DNA of 64,000 nucleotides from Ensifer sp. Root278 (GTDB lineage: Bacteria > Pseudomonadota > Alphaproteobacteria > Rhizobiales > Rhizobiaceae): contig NZ_LMJJ01000014.1 of the NCBI RefSeq assembly GCF_001429285.1, positions 38,237 through 102,236 on the forward strand. The letters are read 5' to 3'. Of the stretch, positions 28,515 to 36,461 are shown piece by piece. The stretch's first letter is position 1, and every line of letters starts with the position of its first letter. The position numbers and the translations under genes were made by a program. The notes below the pieces were generated by a model. That model saw only the letters and a program-made list of their open reading frames with translations, made no database searches and had not been told where the DNA came from.

Positions 28515-28543
28515 AGAATCCCATTTCCGCGAATCGGTGTCAA
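28515..28543 (-). promoter_or_regulatory. Promoter of the antisense RNA
   Basis: Read on the minus strand, TTGACA (28543-28538) and GATTCT (28520-28515) are separated by exactly 17 bases, an optimal sigma-70 spacing, and lie 7 bases before the estimated start of the ctRNA. The perfect -35 fits the strong constitutive expression expected for this RNA. No other promoter of similar quality is seen in the gap. Confidence 0.7.
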
Positions 28544-28602
28544 GAGTTTTCAACGTCGTTTCGGCGAACGAATTTCTTTTGCCTTGAAAAAGGTGAAGAC
28601 AA

Positions 28603-29835
28603 ATGGATTGTGGGATTGTCACGACGCCCTTCGGGCGGCGGGCGATGTCGCTTGGGATGTTGGCGCACCAACTTTCCAGCGCTTCGGCCGTCGACGAAGG
28701 CAAGGTCGATAAATGGAAATTGTTTCGAACGGTCTGCGCCGCCAAGTCGAACCTTGGCGTTTCCGATCGCTCTCTTGCCGTCTTGAACGCATTGCTGTCG
28801 TTCTACCCGAAGACGGAACTCGAGGCAGCCGACGGTCTCGTCGTGTTTCCCTCCAACGCTCAGCTTTCCCTGAGAACACACGGCATGGCCGAGACGACGC
28901 TCCGGCGGCATCTCGCCACCCTGGTCGAGGCTGGCCTCATTTTCCGGCGCGATAGCCCCAACGGTAAGCGTTACGCTCGCCGTGACCGCAAGGGAGCGAT
29001 TGGCCAGGCATTCGGGTTCGACCTTGCACCGTTGCTTTCTCGCGCGGCCGAGTTCGAAGCTGAGGCTGCTCGTCTGGAAGCTGACCGGCGTTACCTTCAG
29101 ATGATGCGCGAACGCATGAGCCTCTGCCGCCGTGACGTTGCAAAGCTGGTCGATCTGTTGCGCCTATCTGATGTCGCCTACGCTGAAGAGGCCGAAGCGC
29201 GCTGCCAGGCCGTCTCTATGTCCCTCTCGCGCAAGCCCTCCATCGCCGAAATCGAGCGCCTCCTCCCTGTTCTTGCCCTGCTGCAGGACGAACTGACTAA
29301 TCGTCTGGAAAATCTACTGAAAACACAAAATACGGCTGCCAATGAACGCCAAAATGAGCGGCACATACAGAATTCAGAATCCGATTATCTTTCTGAATCT
29401 GAACCGGCTGATGAAAGACTTGGGGTGGAATTTTCGCGCAAAGCTTCGACGGAAGTGCTGCCGGTCGGCCAAAATGCGAGTGGTCTATCTGCAAATATCG
29501 AAGCTGCGCCGCTGCCACTCGTATTGAAGGCCTGCCCGCAAATCCGCGACTACGGCCCATCCGGTCGTATCGACAACTGGCGCGATCTCCTGACAGCCGC
29601 CACAGTCGTCAAAAACATGCTTGGGATCAGCCCTGACGCCTACAACGATGCCTGCGCCACTCTCGGACCGGAAACGACCGCCACCGTGCTTGCGTGCCTT
29701 CTGGAGCGGGCTGAGCACATTCATTCCGCCGGCGCCTATCTGCGTGACCTGACGCGCCGCGCGAAGAGCCAATCCTTCGCTGTCTCGGCAATGCTGTCGG
29801 CACGGCTACGCGCCCAGGCTTCGGTCGTTGGATGA
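28603..29835 (+). CDS. repC: Replication initiator RepC
   Basis: A 410-residue RepC. The N-terminal domain has the conserved WKLFRTVCAAKSNLGVSDR, then LNALLSFYPKTEL and the winged helix GMAETTLRRHLATLVEAGLI. The C-terminal domain includes LVLKACPQIRDYGPSGRIDNW in shorter conserved pieces and the end RDLTRRAKSQSFAVS. RepC initiates replication at an origin inside its own gene. The ATG follows AGGTGA. Its leader pairs with the antisense RNA encoded upstream. An AT-rich part of the gene at 29300-29400 is the likely origin. Confidence 0.97.
   Translation: MDCGIVTTPFGRRAMSLGMLAHQLSSASAVDEGKVDKWKLFRTVCAAKSNLGVSDRSLAVLNALLSFYPKTELEAADGLVVFPSNAQLSLRTHGMAETTLRRHLATLVEAGLIFRRDSPNGKRYARRDRKGAIGQAFGFDLAPLLSRAAEFEAEAARLEADRRYLQMMRERMSLCRRDVAKLVDLLRLSDVAYAEEAEARCQAVSMSLSRKPSIAEIERLLPVLALLQDELTNRLENLLKTQNTAANERQNERHIQNSESDYLSESEPADERLGVEFSRKASTEVLPVGQNASGLSANIEAAPLPLVLKACPQIRDYGPSGRIDNWRDLLTAATVVKNMLGISPDAYNDACATLGPETTATVLACLLERAEHIHSAGAYLRDLTRRAKSQSFAVSAMLSARLRAQASVVG
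29300..29400. other. Likely replication origin (oriV) inside repC
   Basis: This is the most AT-rich part of repC and stands out from the GC-rich surroundings. It contains an inverted repeat, ATTCAGAA (29372-29379) and TTCTGAAT (29391-29398), with 8-bp arms and an 11-base loop. In repABC plasmids the origin has been placed in an AT-rich tract within repC. The exact limits are not known from sequence. Confidence 0.55.
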
Positions 29836-30244
29836 ATGGAGGACAGCCATTTGAAGGCAGCTGAGTGCGATGTTCTGATGTAGCCGTTACTTCTCTCGCC
29901 GATCGAAGCGAGCTTGTATAAGGCAACCAAATGCGGGAAACTGGGTGTGCAGGGATTCGTTGATATCTTTGGGATATTGTAGTGCTCAGGATTCAATTTG
30001 AGTCTCCCGCCATCTCCTCGATAACATTGTTGTTTTTGTCCCTTTTGGAAAGAAAAGGGGCGTTTGCTTCCGTCGCCCGGACGGCTTTGGGAATGGCCGG
30101 ATGATCCGCTAGCGCGGGTTTTGCCGATGGCTCTCTACGATTGGAAACAGCTGCCTGCGAAGACGGCTCCACTGGTTAGGTTTCGAACGTTAGTGGGGCC
30201 GGAAGGGCGTCGGCACGTTGAGCTTCGGCGTGCGCGCGTCTCAT

Positions 30245-30260
30245 GTTGACAGCTGTCAAC
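30245..30260. repeat. Perfect parS-type palindrome (version A), copy 1
   Basis: GTTGACAGCTGTCAAC is a perfect 16-bp palindrome that fits GTTNNCNGCNGNNAAC. It is the first of four exact copies downstream of repC (others at 31078, 33649 and 36340). The gap 29836-30460 around it contains no convincing gene; a CCCTTTT/AAAAGGG hairpin is at 30040-30059. Confidence 0.75.
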
Positions 30261-30460
30261 GGAGCGGGCTGCGCTTGAGGCAAAGAGCAATTCGAGGCGG
30301 ACGGGAACGAGGACTGCCAGAAATTCAGCCAGCAATCTCCGTGGATAAAAGAGCGATGTAGCCGCCTGCTCTCAAGATGGAGTGCTGAGTTCAGCCCTTG
30401 GTCCCGCACTCCACTTCCGCCAACAATGTTGGGGCACGAATCAACCGAGGGCCTTGGCCA

Positions 30461-31003
30461 ATGTCTCATGTCGTAGTTATCAACGGGCCGGCCGGCGTTG
30501 GCAAGACGACGGTAAGTCGGGTTCTGGCGCGGAGCCATCCCGGTGCGATCAGCATCGCGGGCGACGCTTTGCGCGATTTCGCCCCGGAAGATGTTCGAAA
30601 CTCACTGGGGGCTGGTTCGACATACCGGGCTGGCGCTGCACTCGCTGCTGCCTATCTGGCCATGGGTGCCACCAGGGTCATTTTTGACTATGTTTTTGAC
30701 GACGCCGAGAAGCTCGATCTGTTTTGCAGCGGGCTACCTCATGAAACGCCGGTCTCTGTCTTCACGCTTTGGGCGCCAATCGATCGTGTCATTGATCGGG
30801 AAGCGAACCGTGTCGGGCGCGAACGAATGGGGCATGCTGTCGTGCGCACGCACGAGGCGATCGAGCGAAACCTGCATAAGCTCGGGCGGGTGGTTTCAAA
30901 CACGGAAGCGCCGGAGCGGACAGCGCAGACGATCATGGAAGCGATAGCCAATCCGGCGAACCTCTGGCCGCGCCCTGCCCCGGAGAACTCGATGATGGTT
31001 TGA
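30461..31003 (+). CDS. Small P-loop kinase/NTPase, unknown substrate
   Basis: The ATG at 30461 gives 180 residues starting MSHVVVINGPAGVGKTTVSR, a Walker A motif at the very N-terminus. A likely Walker B-type strand is RVIFDYVFDDAEKLD. The layout is that of AAA_33/shikimate-kinase-like small-molecule kinases, and the arginine-rich segment RVIDREANRVGRERMGH could be the lid. It lies between two parS copies close to repC. I cannot name the substrate. Confidence 0.75.
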   Translation: MSHVVVINGPAGVGKTTVSRVLARSHPGAISIAGDALRDFAPEDVRNSLGAGSTYRAGAALAAAYLAMGATRVIFDYVFDDAEKLDLFCSGLPHETPVSVFTLWAPIDRVIDREANRVGRERMGHAVVRTHEAIERNLHKLGRVVSNTEAPERTAQTIMEAIANPANLWPRPAPENSMMV

Positions 31004-31077
31004 TCATTCTCGCGTGAACCATCTGAGGTGTTCAGCGCATTTCTCCAGATGGATACTGGCTCATCACTTCGCAGCGC

Positions 31078-31093
31078 GTTGACAGCTGTCAAC
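31078..31093. repeat. Perfect parS-type palindrome (version A), copy 2
   Basis: Second exact copy of GTTGACAGCTGTCAAC, 833 bases from copy 1. It lies in the gap 31004-31332, which otherwise shows no convincing gene or signal; an 84-residue frame there is not coding-like. Confidence 0.75.
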
Positions 31094-31332
31094 AGTCGAT
31101 GCGCTTAGCCCACTGCAAGCCGACGGTAATTGCCACCAGAGTCCGACGCCTTGTCGTTCTGGTCTCAAATCGGAGAACGATTGAGCTGCATAAGTCCATA
31201 TGCGGAGGCCACGCTATACCGGCGCACCGGCGGCGCGTTCTTTCAAATAGCCAAGACTGCGGTACCACGCATCTGTGACGGAAATGAATATCGTGTTACG
31301 TTCCATTTCGACACTGGCACCCTTAGTTTGAA

Positions 31333-32496
31333 ATGCGATACCAGATCCCCGATCCCTATCATCCAACACTGCTTCCACTGCTGATTTCGGCAGAAGATGG
31401 CTTGGCGCGACTGGACGAGCGAACAAACCGCCATGCGGTCGAAGACGGCTTCCGCGAGCGTGGCCACTTCTTCGACGCTGCGGCTGCCCTATGGGTTGCC
31501 GGTGAACTCGTCCATGTCGAGGATCTCGTGCTGCACGATGCCCATATGGATGCCCGTGCCCCGACGCATGAATTGACGATTGCCCATTCGGTTATTCGCG
31601 CGCGGCGGCGCATCTGGCTGGCCGAACCCGCATGGGCGTTTACGCCTCAGGGTCTCGCCGCCCTTCGAGGCGAACAGCTTCCACCGGTGAGTGCCGGCGG
31701 TACGCCTGCAGAGGCCAGGCTGGAGCCTCAATCGACCGCCGCCGGTAACGATCGCCATCTTGAGGCGGACGACGAGGAGGACGCCAATCCCATGGCCGCT
31801 GAGTTTGCGGCCATCGATGCGGCGATCGCTCGGTCACAGCAGCTGCTGGAAGCGCACGACAAGGATACGCTCGAAGTCGCCGAGCGCGCGGCACGCGTGA
31901 CCGCACAGGAGCCGATGGGGCAGCTAGGGCTGCTCTTTGACGAGGAATGGGACGAGGACGCACGTATGGACGAATGGCGTCAGGTGGTCGCGTCAGCGGA
32001 TCAGCTGCCGGCCAGCCTTGGCGCCACCCTGCTCTTCGACGCCTGGGAGCGGCTCGAGCCGCTGCGCCGCCAACACTGGATGGGTTCGCTGCTCGTTGGC
32101 GCCTATCTGAGATCACGCGGCAAGGTTACCTCGCATCTCCTCTCCTTCAACGCCGGACAGAAGGTCGTCCGGCACGAACGACGCCGCTCGCAAGATCCAG
32201 TGACACGATGGGGCGCTTTCCTGGAAGCGATGACGGTGACCGCGGATCTGGGTCTCAAGGAACTCGACCGCCTATCGCTGGCCAAGACCCAGATGGAGAT
32301 GCGCATCCGCGATCGCCGCTCCAACAGCAGCCTGCCTGCGCTGATCGAGCTGGTGCTGTCCCGACCGATCGTTTCAGCCACGCTCGTCGCGCAGCATGTC
32401 GGAGTAACGCCGCGTGGTGCGTTGAACCTCGTGCGGGAACTCGGCATCCGCGAAATGACCGGCCGCGGACGCTACCGCGGCTGGGGGGTGCTTTAG
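31333..32496 (+). CDS. RHE_PE00001/DUF1612-like putative DNA-binding protein
   Basis: A 387-residue protein of a family often found next to replication regions of rhizobial plasmids. The N-terminal part has FDAAAALWVAGELVHVEDLV and an HDAHMDARAP segment. A helical middle follows (RWGAFLEAMTVTADLGLKEL). The C-terminus is a probable helix-turn-helix (LVAQHVGVTPRGALNLVREL) ending TGRGRYRGWGVL. The family name is from memory of the conserved architecture. The function is unknown; DNA binding is inferred from the C-terminus. Confidence 0.8.
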   Translation: MRYQIPDPYHPTLLPLLISAEDGLARLDERTNRHAVEDGFRERGHFFDAAAALWVAGELVHVEDLVLHDAHMDARAPTHELTIAHSVIRARRRIWLAEPAWAFTPQGLAALRGEQLPPVSAGGTPAEARLEPQSTAAGNDRHLEADDEEDANPMAAEFAAIDAAIARSQQLLEAHDKDTLEVAERAARVTAQEPMGQLGLLFDEEWDEDARMDEWRQVVASADQLPASLGATLLFDAWERLEPLRRQHWMGSLLVGAYLRSRGKVTSHLLSFNAGQKVVRHERRRSQDPVTRWGAFLEAMTVTADLGLKELDRLSLAKTQMEMRIRDRRSNSSLPALIELVLSRPIVSATLVAQHVGVTPRGALNLVRELGIREMTGRGRYRGWGVL

Positions 32497-32617
32497 GCCA
32501 TGCGCTGGATGGATCTAAAGCGCGTCGCAATCTTTCAGAATCACTCCTTGGGCTTCAAGGTTTTGATATTTCGGATGTCGTTTTCGCGAAATCGCTGCGC
32601 ACTTTTGCGCGCAGCCA

Positions 32618-32833
32618 TTAGCCCATGGTGATCAGGATCAGCAGCACGAAAACGACTGGCACAAGAACCAACGCCGGGATGATGATCGCCGGGTAGCCGA
32701 AGGCGACGATCGCGAGCAGCCAGATCAATGCGCAGTTGATCACAAACAGGACTTTTGCCGTCTGCGATCCCTGTACGGCTTCCTTCAGCATCCAGCCGAA
32801 CACCGGCACGTTATAGACAAGTCTGGCAATCAT
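32618..32833 (-). CDS. Small two-helix membrane protein
   Basis: A 71-residue protein starting MIARLVYNVPVFGWMLKEAV after an AAGGAA ribosome site. It has two membrane segments, VLFVINCALIWLLAIVAFGY and a longer one formed of PAIIIPALVLVPVVFVLLIL. No catalytic motif is visible. It lies 52 bases downstream of the Crp/Fnr-type regulator gene on the same strand and may be cotranscribed with it. Similar short proteins occur in rhizobia, but I know of no assigned role. Confidence 0.75.
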   Translation of the reverse strand: MIARLVYNVPVFGWMLKEAVQGSQTAKVLFVINCALIWLLAIVAFGYPAIIIPALVLVPVVFVLLILITMG

Positions 32834-32885
32834 TGTTCTTCCTTTTCTGGGGCAGTCCGGGCGGGGATGGACCGTTCGGAAATCT

Positions 32886-33614
32886 TCAATTCTGGGGATG
32901 CACGCCGCGGGTCGCACGCTGGCGGGTGAGGCCCGCTGCAGCTTTGAGGCGTTCGGGATCGAGCACGCGCATGGTCTTCGGATGGCTGAAATCGATAAGG
33001 CCTTCGCGCTTGAAGCGGTTGAGACAGCGGCTGACGGTCTCGACGGTAAGCCCGAGCCAGTCGGCAAGATCTGCCCGGGTGAGATGCAGGTGGAAGCTGA
33101 GCGGGGCAGGGACGCGGCTGCGATTGAACAGGCGCGACAGCTCGACCAAGGCACTTGCCACCTTCTCGCTCGCGGTCTTGCGACCAAGCAGGGTGGCATG
33201 CGTCTGTAGCCGATGCAGCGTCGTCTTCAACTCGCTGGCGACAGCCGGATTGGTTGCGTGAAGTTCGGCATCGCCCAGGGATTCGATACGCGCGATGCTC
33301 AAGGTCTCCGCCGTGGCGATGTTGCGTCCATCGACTGTGAAACCGAAAAGCCGGCCGGGACCGAGCACATCGGTGATTTGCCTGCGACCGTCGTCAAGCA
33401 GCTGAGAGAGGACGATACAGCCGCCGAGCACGCGAAAGAGCGAGCGGTTGCGGCCACCTTCAAAAAGCAGTGTGAAGTTTTCACTGACCACACGGCTGCG
33501 GGCAGGAAGACGCGGCGGTCTGCTCAAGGACGCAAGGGAGGGGCCGCTGAGGGCGCGGCTGTGGATTGGGTTTCGGGCATGGGGTAGGTCCGCATTGCGG
33601 ATACAAGGAGGCAC
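32886..33614 (-). CDS. Crp/Fnr-family transcriptional regulator (FixK-like)
   Basis: A cyclic-nucleotide-binding-fold sensor (LFRVLGGCIVLSQLLDDGRR and VLGPGRLFGF) is followed by a long helix and a C-terminal helix-turn-helix LTRADLADWLGLTVETVSRC then LNRFKREGLI, as in FixK/Fnr. There is no N-terminal cysteine cluster, so oxygen sensing by an iron-sulfur cluster is unlikely. The GTG at 33614 gives 242 residues; a GTG at 33491 would give 201 but would lack the first beta strands of the sensor. Targets are unknown. Confidence 0.85.
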   Translation of the reverse strand: MPPCIRNADLPHARNPIHSRALSGPSLASLSRPPRLPARSRVVSENFTLLFEGGRNRSLFRVLGGCIVLSQLLDDGRRQITDVLGPGRLFGFTVDGRNIATAETLSIARIESLGDAELHATNPAVASELKTTLHRLQTHATLLGRKTASEKVASALVELSRLFNRSRVPAPLSFHLHLTRADLADWLGLTVETVSRCLNRFKREGLIDFSHPKTMRVLDPERLKAAAGLTRQRATRGVHPQN

Positions 33615-33648
33615 GACGCCTCGCTGCCATCCGACATCGAAGGAGGGC

Positions 33649-33664
33649 GTTGACAGCTGTCAAC
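33649..33664. repeat. Perfect parS-type palindrome (version A), copy 3
   Basis: Third exact copy of GTTGACAGCTGTCAAC, placed 35 bases upstream of the Crp/Fnr gene and 6 bases past the stop of the DUF2946-like gene. Confidence 0.75.
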
Positions 33665-33670
33665 GCGGTT

Positions 33671-34066
33671 TCAAAGCCAGATGTTGGTTTTGGGCGGTCC
33701 GCGCGGACTGGAGTTCGGCGAATGAACCTGTGTTGGCGGCTGTACGGCGGTCACCGCAGCCGTGGGCGCAAGGCTTCCTTGCAGGCGCTCGCCGACGGTG
33801 TCATCCGGCGGCGTCAGCAGCGCCCAGAAGAACCGGCAGGCACTGCAGACATGTTTCTGCGCCGGCTTTTCCTTCCCGTCGGCGTCACTGCCGGTTTGAC
33901 AGAAATCCGGCAGTGAACCGTCGGGAAGGGCGTAGAGCGCGTAGTCGGCTGACGAGATTGGGGCGGCGAGGGCAGGGCCGAGGTCGGCGAAACCCAGCAG
34001 GAAAAGAGCCATGGCGCACAGGGTGCGCAGGGCCTTGTCCCACCTTGATTTCGTGTGACGTGTCAT
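33671..34066 (-). CDS. DUF2946-like exported protein
   Basis: A 131-residue protein from the ATG at 34066. A signal or anchor helix (TLCAMALFLLGFADLGPALA) is followed by ALPDGSLPDFCQTG, a C-x2-C pair in HVCSACRFF, and the C-terminal SPRGPP. The ALPDG...C, CxxC and RGPP elements are the pattern of DUF2946, a family of small exported proteins whose role is unclear but which often lie near metal-related genes. No such neighbour is seen here. The start is supported by the signal-like N-terminus. Confidence 0.65.
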   Translation of the reverse strand: MTRHTKSRWDKALRTLCAMALFLLGFADLGPALAAPISSADYALYALPDGSLPDFCQTGSDADGKEKPAQKHVCSACRFFWALLTPPDDTVGERLQGSLAPTAAVTAVQPPTQVHSPNSSPRGPPKTNIWL

Positions 34067-34241
34067 CGCTCGGCTTCGTCCTCGTCTCTTTCTTCGATGA
34101 ATGAGAAATAGGCGAGCGGCTTGACAAAGCTCAATGTGGCAAACCGCGCAGGGGCAGAATGCCGCAGCCAAGAGAACGCCGCGCGTCCGGTTGGAAGCGC
34201 TGCGTCTTAAGTTATTGATTTATATAGTTAATGTTGCGAAA

Positions 34242-34256
34242 ATGGCTGGCAGCCAT
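34242..34256 (-). terminator. Possible terminator of the tricarboxylate transporter operon
   Basis: ATGGCT (34242-34247) and AGCCAT (34251-34256) pair with a three-base loop, overlapping the first base of the tctA-like stop codon. On the minus strand the stem is followed by TTT. The T run is short, so the terminator is weak if real. Confidence 0.35.
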
Positions 34257-35761
34257 CATTCCTCCTCGACAAAGACCTCCTGCCGTTTGGCCTTTACGCT
34301 CGGCAGGAATACGACGACGAGCACCAACGCCGCGATCAGAAGCAGGATCGCGCTGATCGGTCGGGTGACGAAGGTCGTCGCATCGCCGCGCGACAGGATC
34401 ATGGCGCGGCGAAGGTTCTCCTCAAGCAGCGGCCCGAGCACGAAGCCGAGCAGCAGCGGCGCCGGTTCGCAGCGCAGCTTCAACAGCAGGTAACCGACGA
34501 GGCCGAAGAAGGCGACGGCATAGAGGTCATAGACGTTCGAGTTGACGCTGTAGACGCCGATCGAGCAGAACGCCATGATGATCGGGAACAGCACGTAATA
34601 GGGGATCTTGAGCAGTTTCACCCAGAGCCCGATCAACGGCAGGTTGAGAACCACCAGCATCAGGTTGCCGATCCACATCGAGGCGATGATGCCCCAGAAG
34701 AGCGCGGGTTGCTCGGACGCCACGTTCGGACCGGGGACGATCCCCTGGATGATCATCGCTCCGATCATCAGTGCCATGACCGGGTTGGCCGGAATGCCAA
34801 GGGTGAGCAGCGGGATGAACGAGGTCTGCGCACCGGCATTGTTGGCGCTTTCCGGACCGGCGACGCCGGCGATGGCGCCATGGCCGAACTCTTCAGGACG
34901 GTCCGAGACGCGCTTTTCCACCGTATAGGAGGCGAAAGCAGCAAGGATCGCGCCGCCGCCCGGCAGAATACCGAGCGCCGAGCCGATGATGGTGCCGCGC
35001 ACGACCGGTCCGAACATGCGCTTGAAGTCATCCCGCGTCGGCATCAGGTCCGTGACCTTGGCCATCAGCACTTCGCGGGTGCGTTCGCTTTCGAGGTTGC
35101 GCAGGATTTCGGCGATGCCGAAGACACCGACGGCGAGCGCGACGAAGTTCAGCCCGTCAGCATACTCCCGGATGCCGAGCGTGAAACGCGGCGTGCCGGA
35201 ATAGATGTCGGTGCCGACCAACCCAAGCAGCAGGCCCAGCGCCACCATGGCCAGAGCCTTGGTGATCGATCCATGGGCGAGCGCGATCGATGAGACGAGG
35301 CCGACGATCATCAGCGAGAAATATTCGGCCGCGCCGAATTTCAGAGCGATCTCGGTCAACGGCGGCGCGAAGACTGCGACGAGGAACGTCGAGACGGTGC
35401 CGGCGAAGAATGAGCCGAGCGCTGCAATGGCGAGTGCCGCACCAGCACGGCCTTTGCGGGCCATCTGGTAGCCGTCGATCGCGGTAACCGCCGAGGAGGA
35501 TTCGCCTGGCATGTTGATCAGGATGGCGGTGGTAGAGCCGCCATACTGCGCGCCGTAGTAGATGCCGGCGAGCATGATCAGCGACGAGACCGGTTCGAGC
35601 TGGAAGGTGATCGGCAGCAGCATGGCGATGGTCGCCGTGGCGCCAATGCCCGGAAGCACGCCGATCAAGGTGCCGAGCAAAACGCCGATCAGGCAGAAGA
35701 GCAGATTGGCAGGGGAGGCCGCGGTTGCGAAACCGAGGGCGAGATTGCTGAAGAGTTCCAT
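34256..35761 (-). CDS. Tripartite tricarboxylate transporter large permease (TctA family)
   Basis: A 501-residue protein with about 12 membrane helices, started at the ATG with AGGAGA upstream. Conserved TctA phrases are LIGVLPGIGATATIAMLLPI, GIYYGAQYGGSTTAILINMP and SALGILPGGGAILAAFASY. It forms the sodium-driven channel that takes carboxylates from the periplasmic binding protein. It lies last in a tctC-tctB-tctA-like set on the minus strand, 10 bases after the small subunit. The substrate is unknown. Confidence 0.95.
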   Translation of the reverse strand: MELFSNLALGFATAASPANLLFCLIGVLLGTLIGVLPGIGATATIAMLLPITFQLEPVSSLIMLAGIYYGAQYGGSTTAILINMPGESSSAVTAIDGYQMARKGRAGAALAIAALGSFFAGTVSTFLVAVFAPPLTEIALKFGAAEYFSLMIVGLVSSIALAHGSITKALAMVALGLLLGLVGTDIYSGTPRFTLGIREYADGLNFVALAVGVFGIAEILRNLESERTREVLMAKVTDLMPTRDDFKRMFGPVVRGTIIGSALGILPGGGAILAAFASYTVEKRVSDRPEEFGHGAIAGVAGPESANNAGAQTSFIPLLTLGIPANPVMALMIGAMIIQGIVPGPNVASEQPALFWGIIASMWIGNLMLVVLNLPLIGLWVKLLKIPYYVLFPIIMAFCSIGVYSVNSNVYDLYAVAFFGLVGYLLLKLRCEPAPLLLGFVLGPLLEENLRRAMILSRGDATTFVTRPISAILLLIAALVLVVVFLPSVKAKRQEVFVEEE

Positions 35762-35771
35762 CGCGCGTCTC

Positions 35772-36233
35772 CTAAAACTGGACCCAGGGGCCGAAGCGTT
35801 GGAAGGGCAGGCCGAGGCCATAGCTGAACACTGCGACCGAGAAGGCGGTCAGCGCCAGTGAAAGCGCCAGCGCCATGAGCGGTTTCATCCGGCCCGATGC
35901 GAAGCAGGCGATCAGCGCGGTGAAGAACAGCGCCGGCGCGAAGCCGAGGCCACGGACTGTCAGGCCGAAGAAGATGGGTGCCGGCAGGATGAAGGCCATG
36001 CCGCGCAGCGCGATCGGGCCGATGGGCTCGCCTTGGACGCGGGTGGACTGCACGAGGATCACGATGCCGAGCAGCGTCAGGATGATCGCGAGCACCAGCG
36101 GGAAGTAGCCGGGGCCCATGCGAAAGGCGGTGCCAAGCTCGAGATTGAAGGCCTGCCAGGTGAAGAACAGCCCGACCGCTGTCAATATCCCGCCGCAGAG
36201 CGCATTGGTGGTGTCGAAGGAGAGTGATTTCAT
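35772..36233 (-). CDS. Tripartite tricarboxylate transporter small permease (TctB family)
   Basis: A 153-residue protein with four membrane helices, for example ALCGGILTAVGLFFTWQAF, and the family motif RMGPGYFPLVLAIILTLLG. TctB is the small membrane partner of TctA. It lies between the tctA-like gene (10 bases) and the binding-protein gene (228 bases). The latter gap holds a parS palindrome, so the binding protein may have its own transcript end. Confidence 0.92.
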   Translation of the reverse strand: MKSLSFDTTNALCGGILTAVGLFFTWQAFNLELGTAFRMGPGYFPLVLAIILTLLGIVILVQSTRVQGEPIGPIALRGMAFILPAPIFFGLTVRGLGFAPALFFTALIACFASGRMKPLMALALSLALTAFSVAVFSYGLGLPFQRFGPWVQF

Positions 36234-36339
36234 CGTGTCCCCATATGTTCTGGGCGGGGCAGCCGGCCGAGGCTTTCCTGACCGCCTCCCGCATTGGCAT
36301 TGCCGACGTCACGCCGGGTTCGCGCATTGGGCGGCGCAC

Positions 36340-36355
36340 GTTGACAGCTGTCAAC
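36340..36355. repeat. Perfect parS-type palindrome (version A), copy 4
   Basis: Fourth exact copy of GTTGACAGCTGTCAAC, inside the gap between the tctC-like and tctB-like genes. It marks the right end of the recognised palindrome array, about 6.5 kb past repC. Confidence 0.75.
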
Positions 36356-36461
36356 AGCGGTTGACGGCATTTGACCCCTCTCCGGGCACCGTCGCAGCTT
36401 CCCCAATGTCAAAGGCGCCGCGCTCCGGGGTGAACCGGGACGCGGCGCGACGAGCCATGGA

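Noticed and set aside
30040..30059. CCCTTTT/AAAAGGG hairpin after repC
   Set aside because: The stem is short and AT-rich with no T run on either side in the right place; a repC terminator cannot be supported.
31130..31384. An 84-residue frame downstream of a partition-site copy
   Set aside because: No ribosome site, no family resemblance and it runs into the start of the better-supported 31333-32496 gene.
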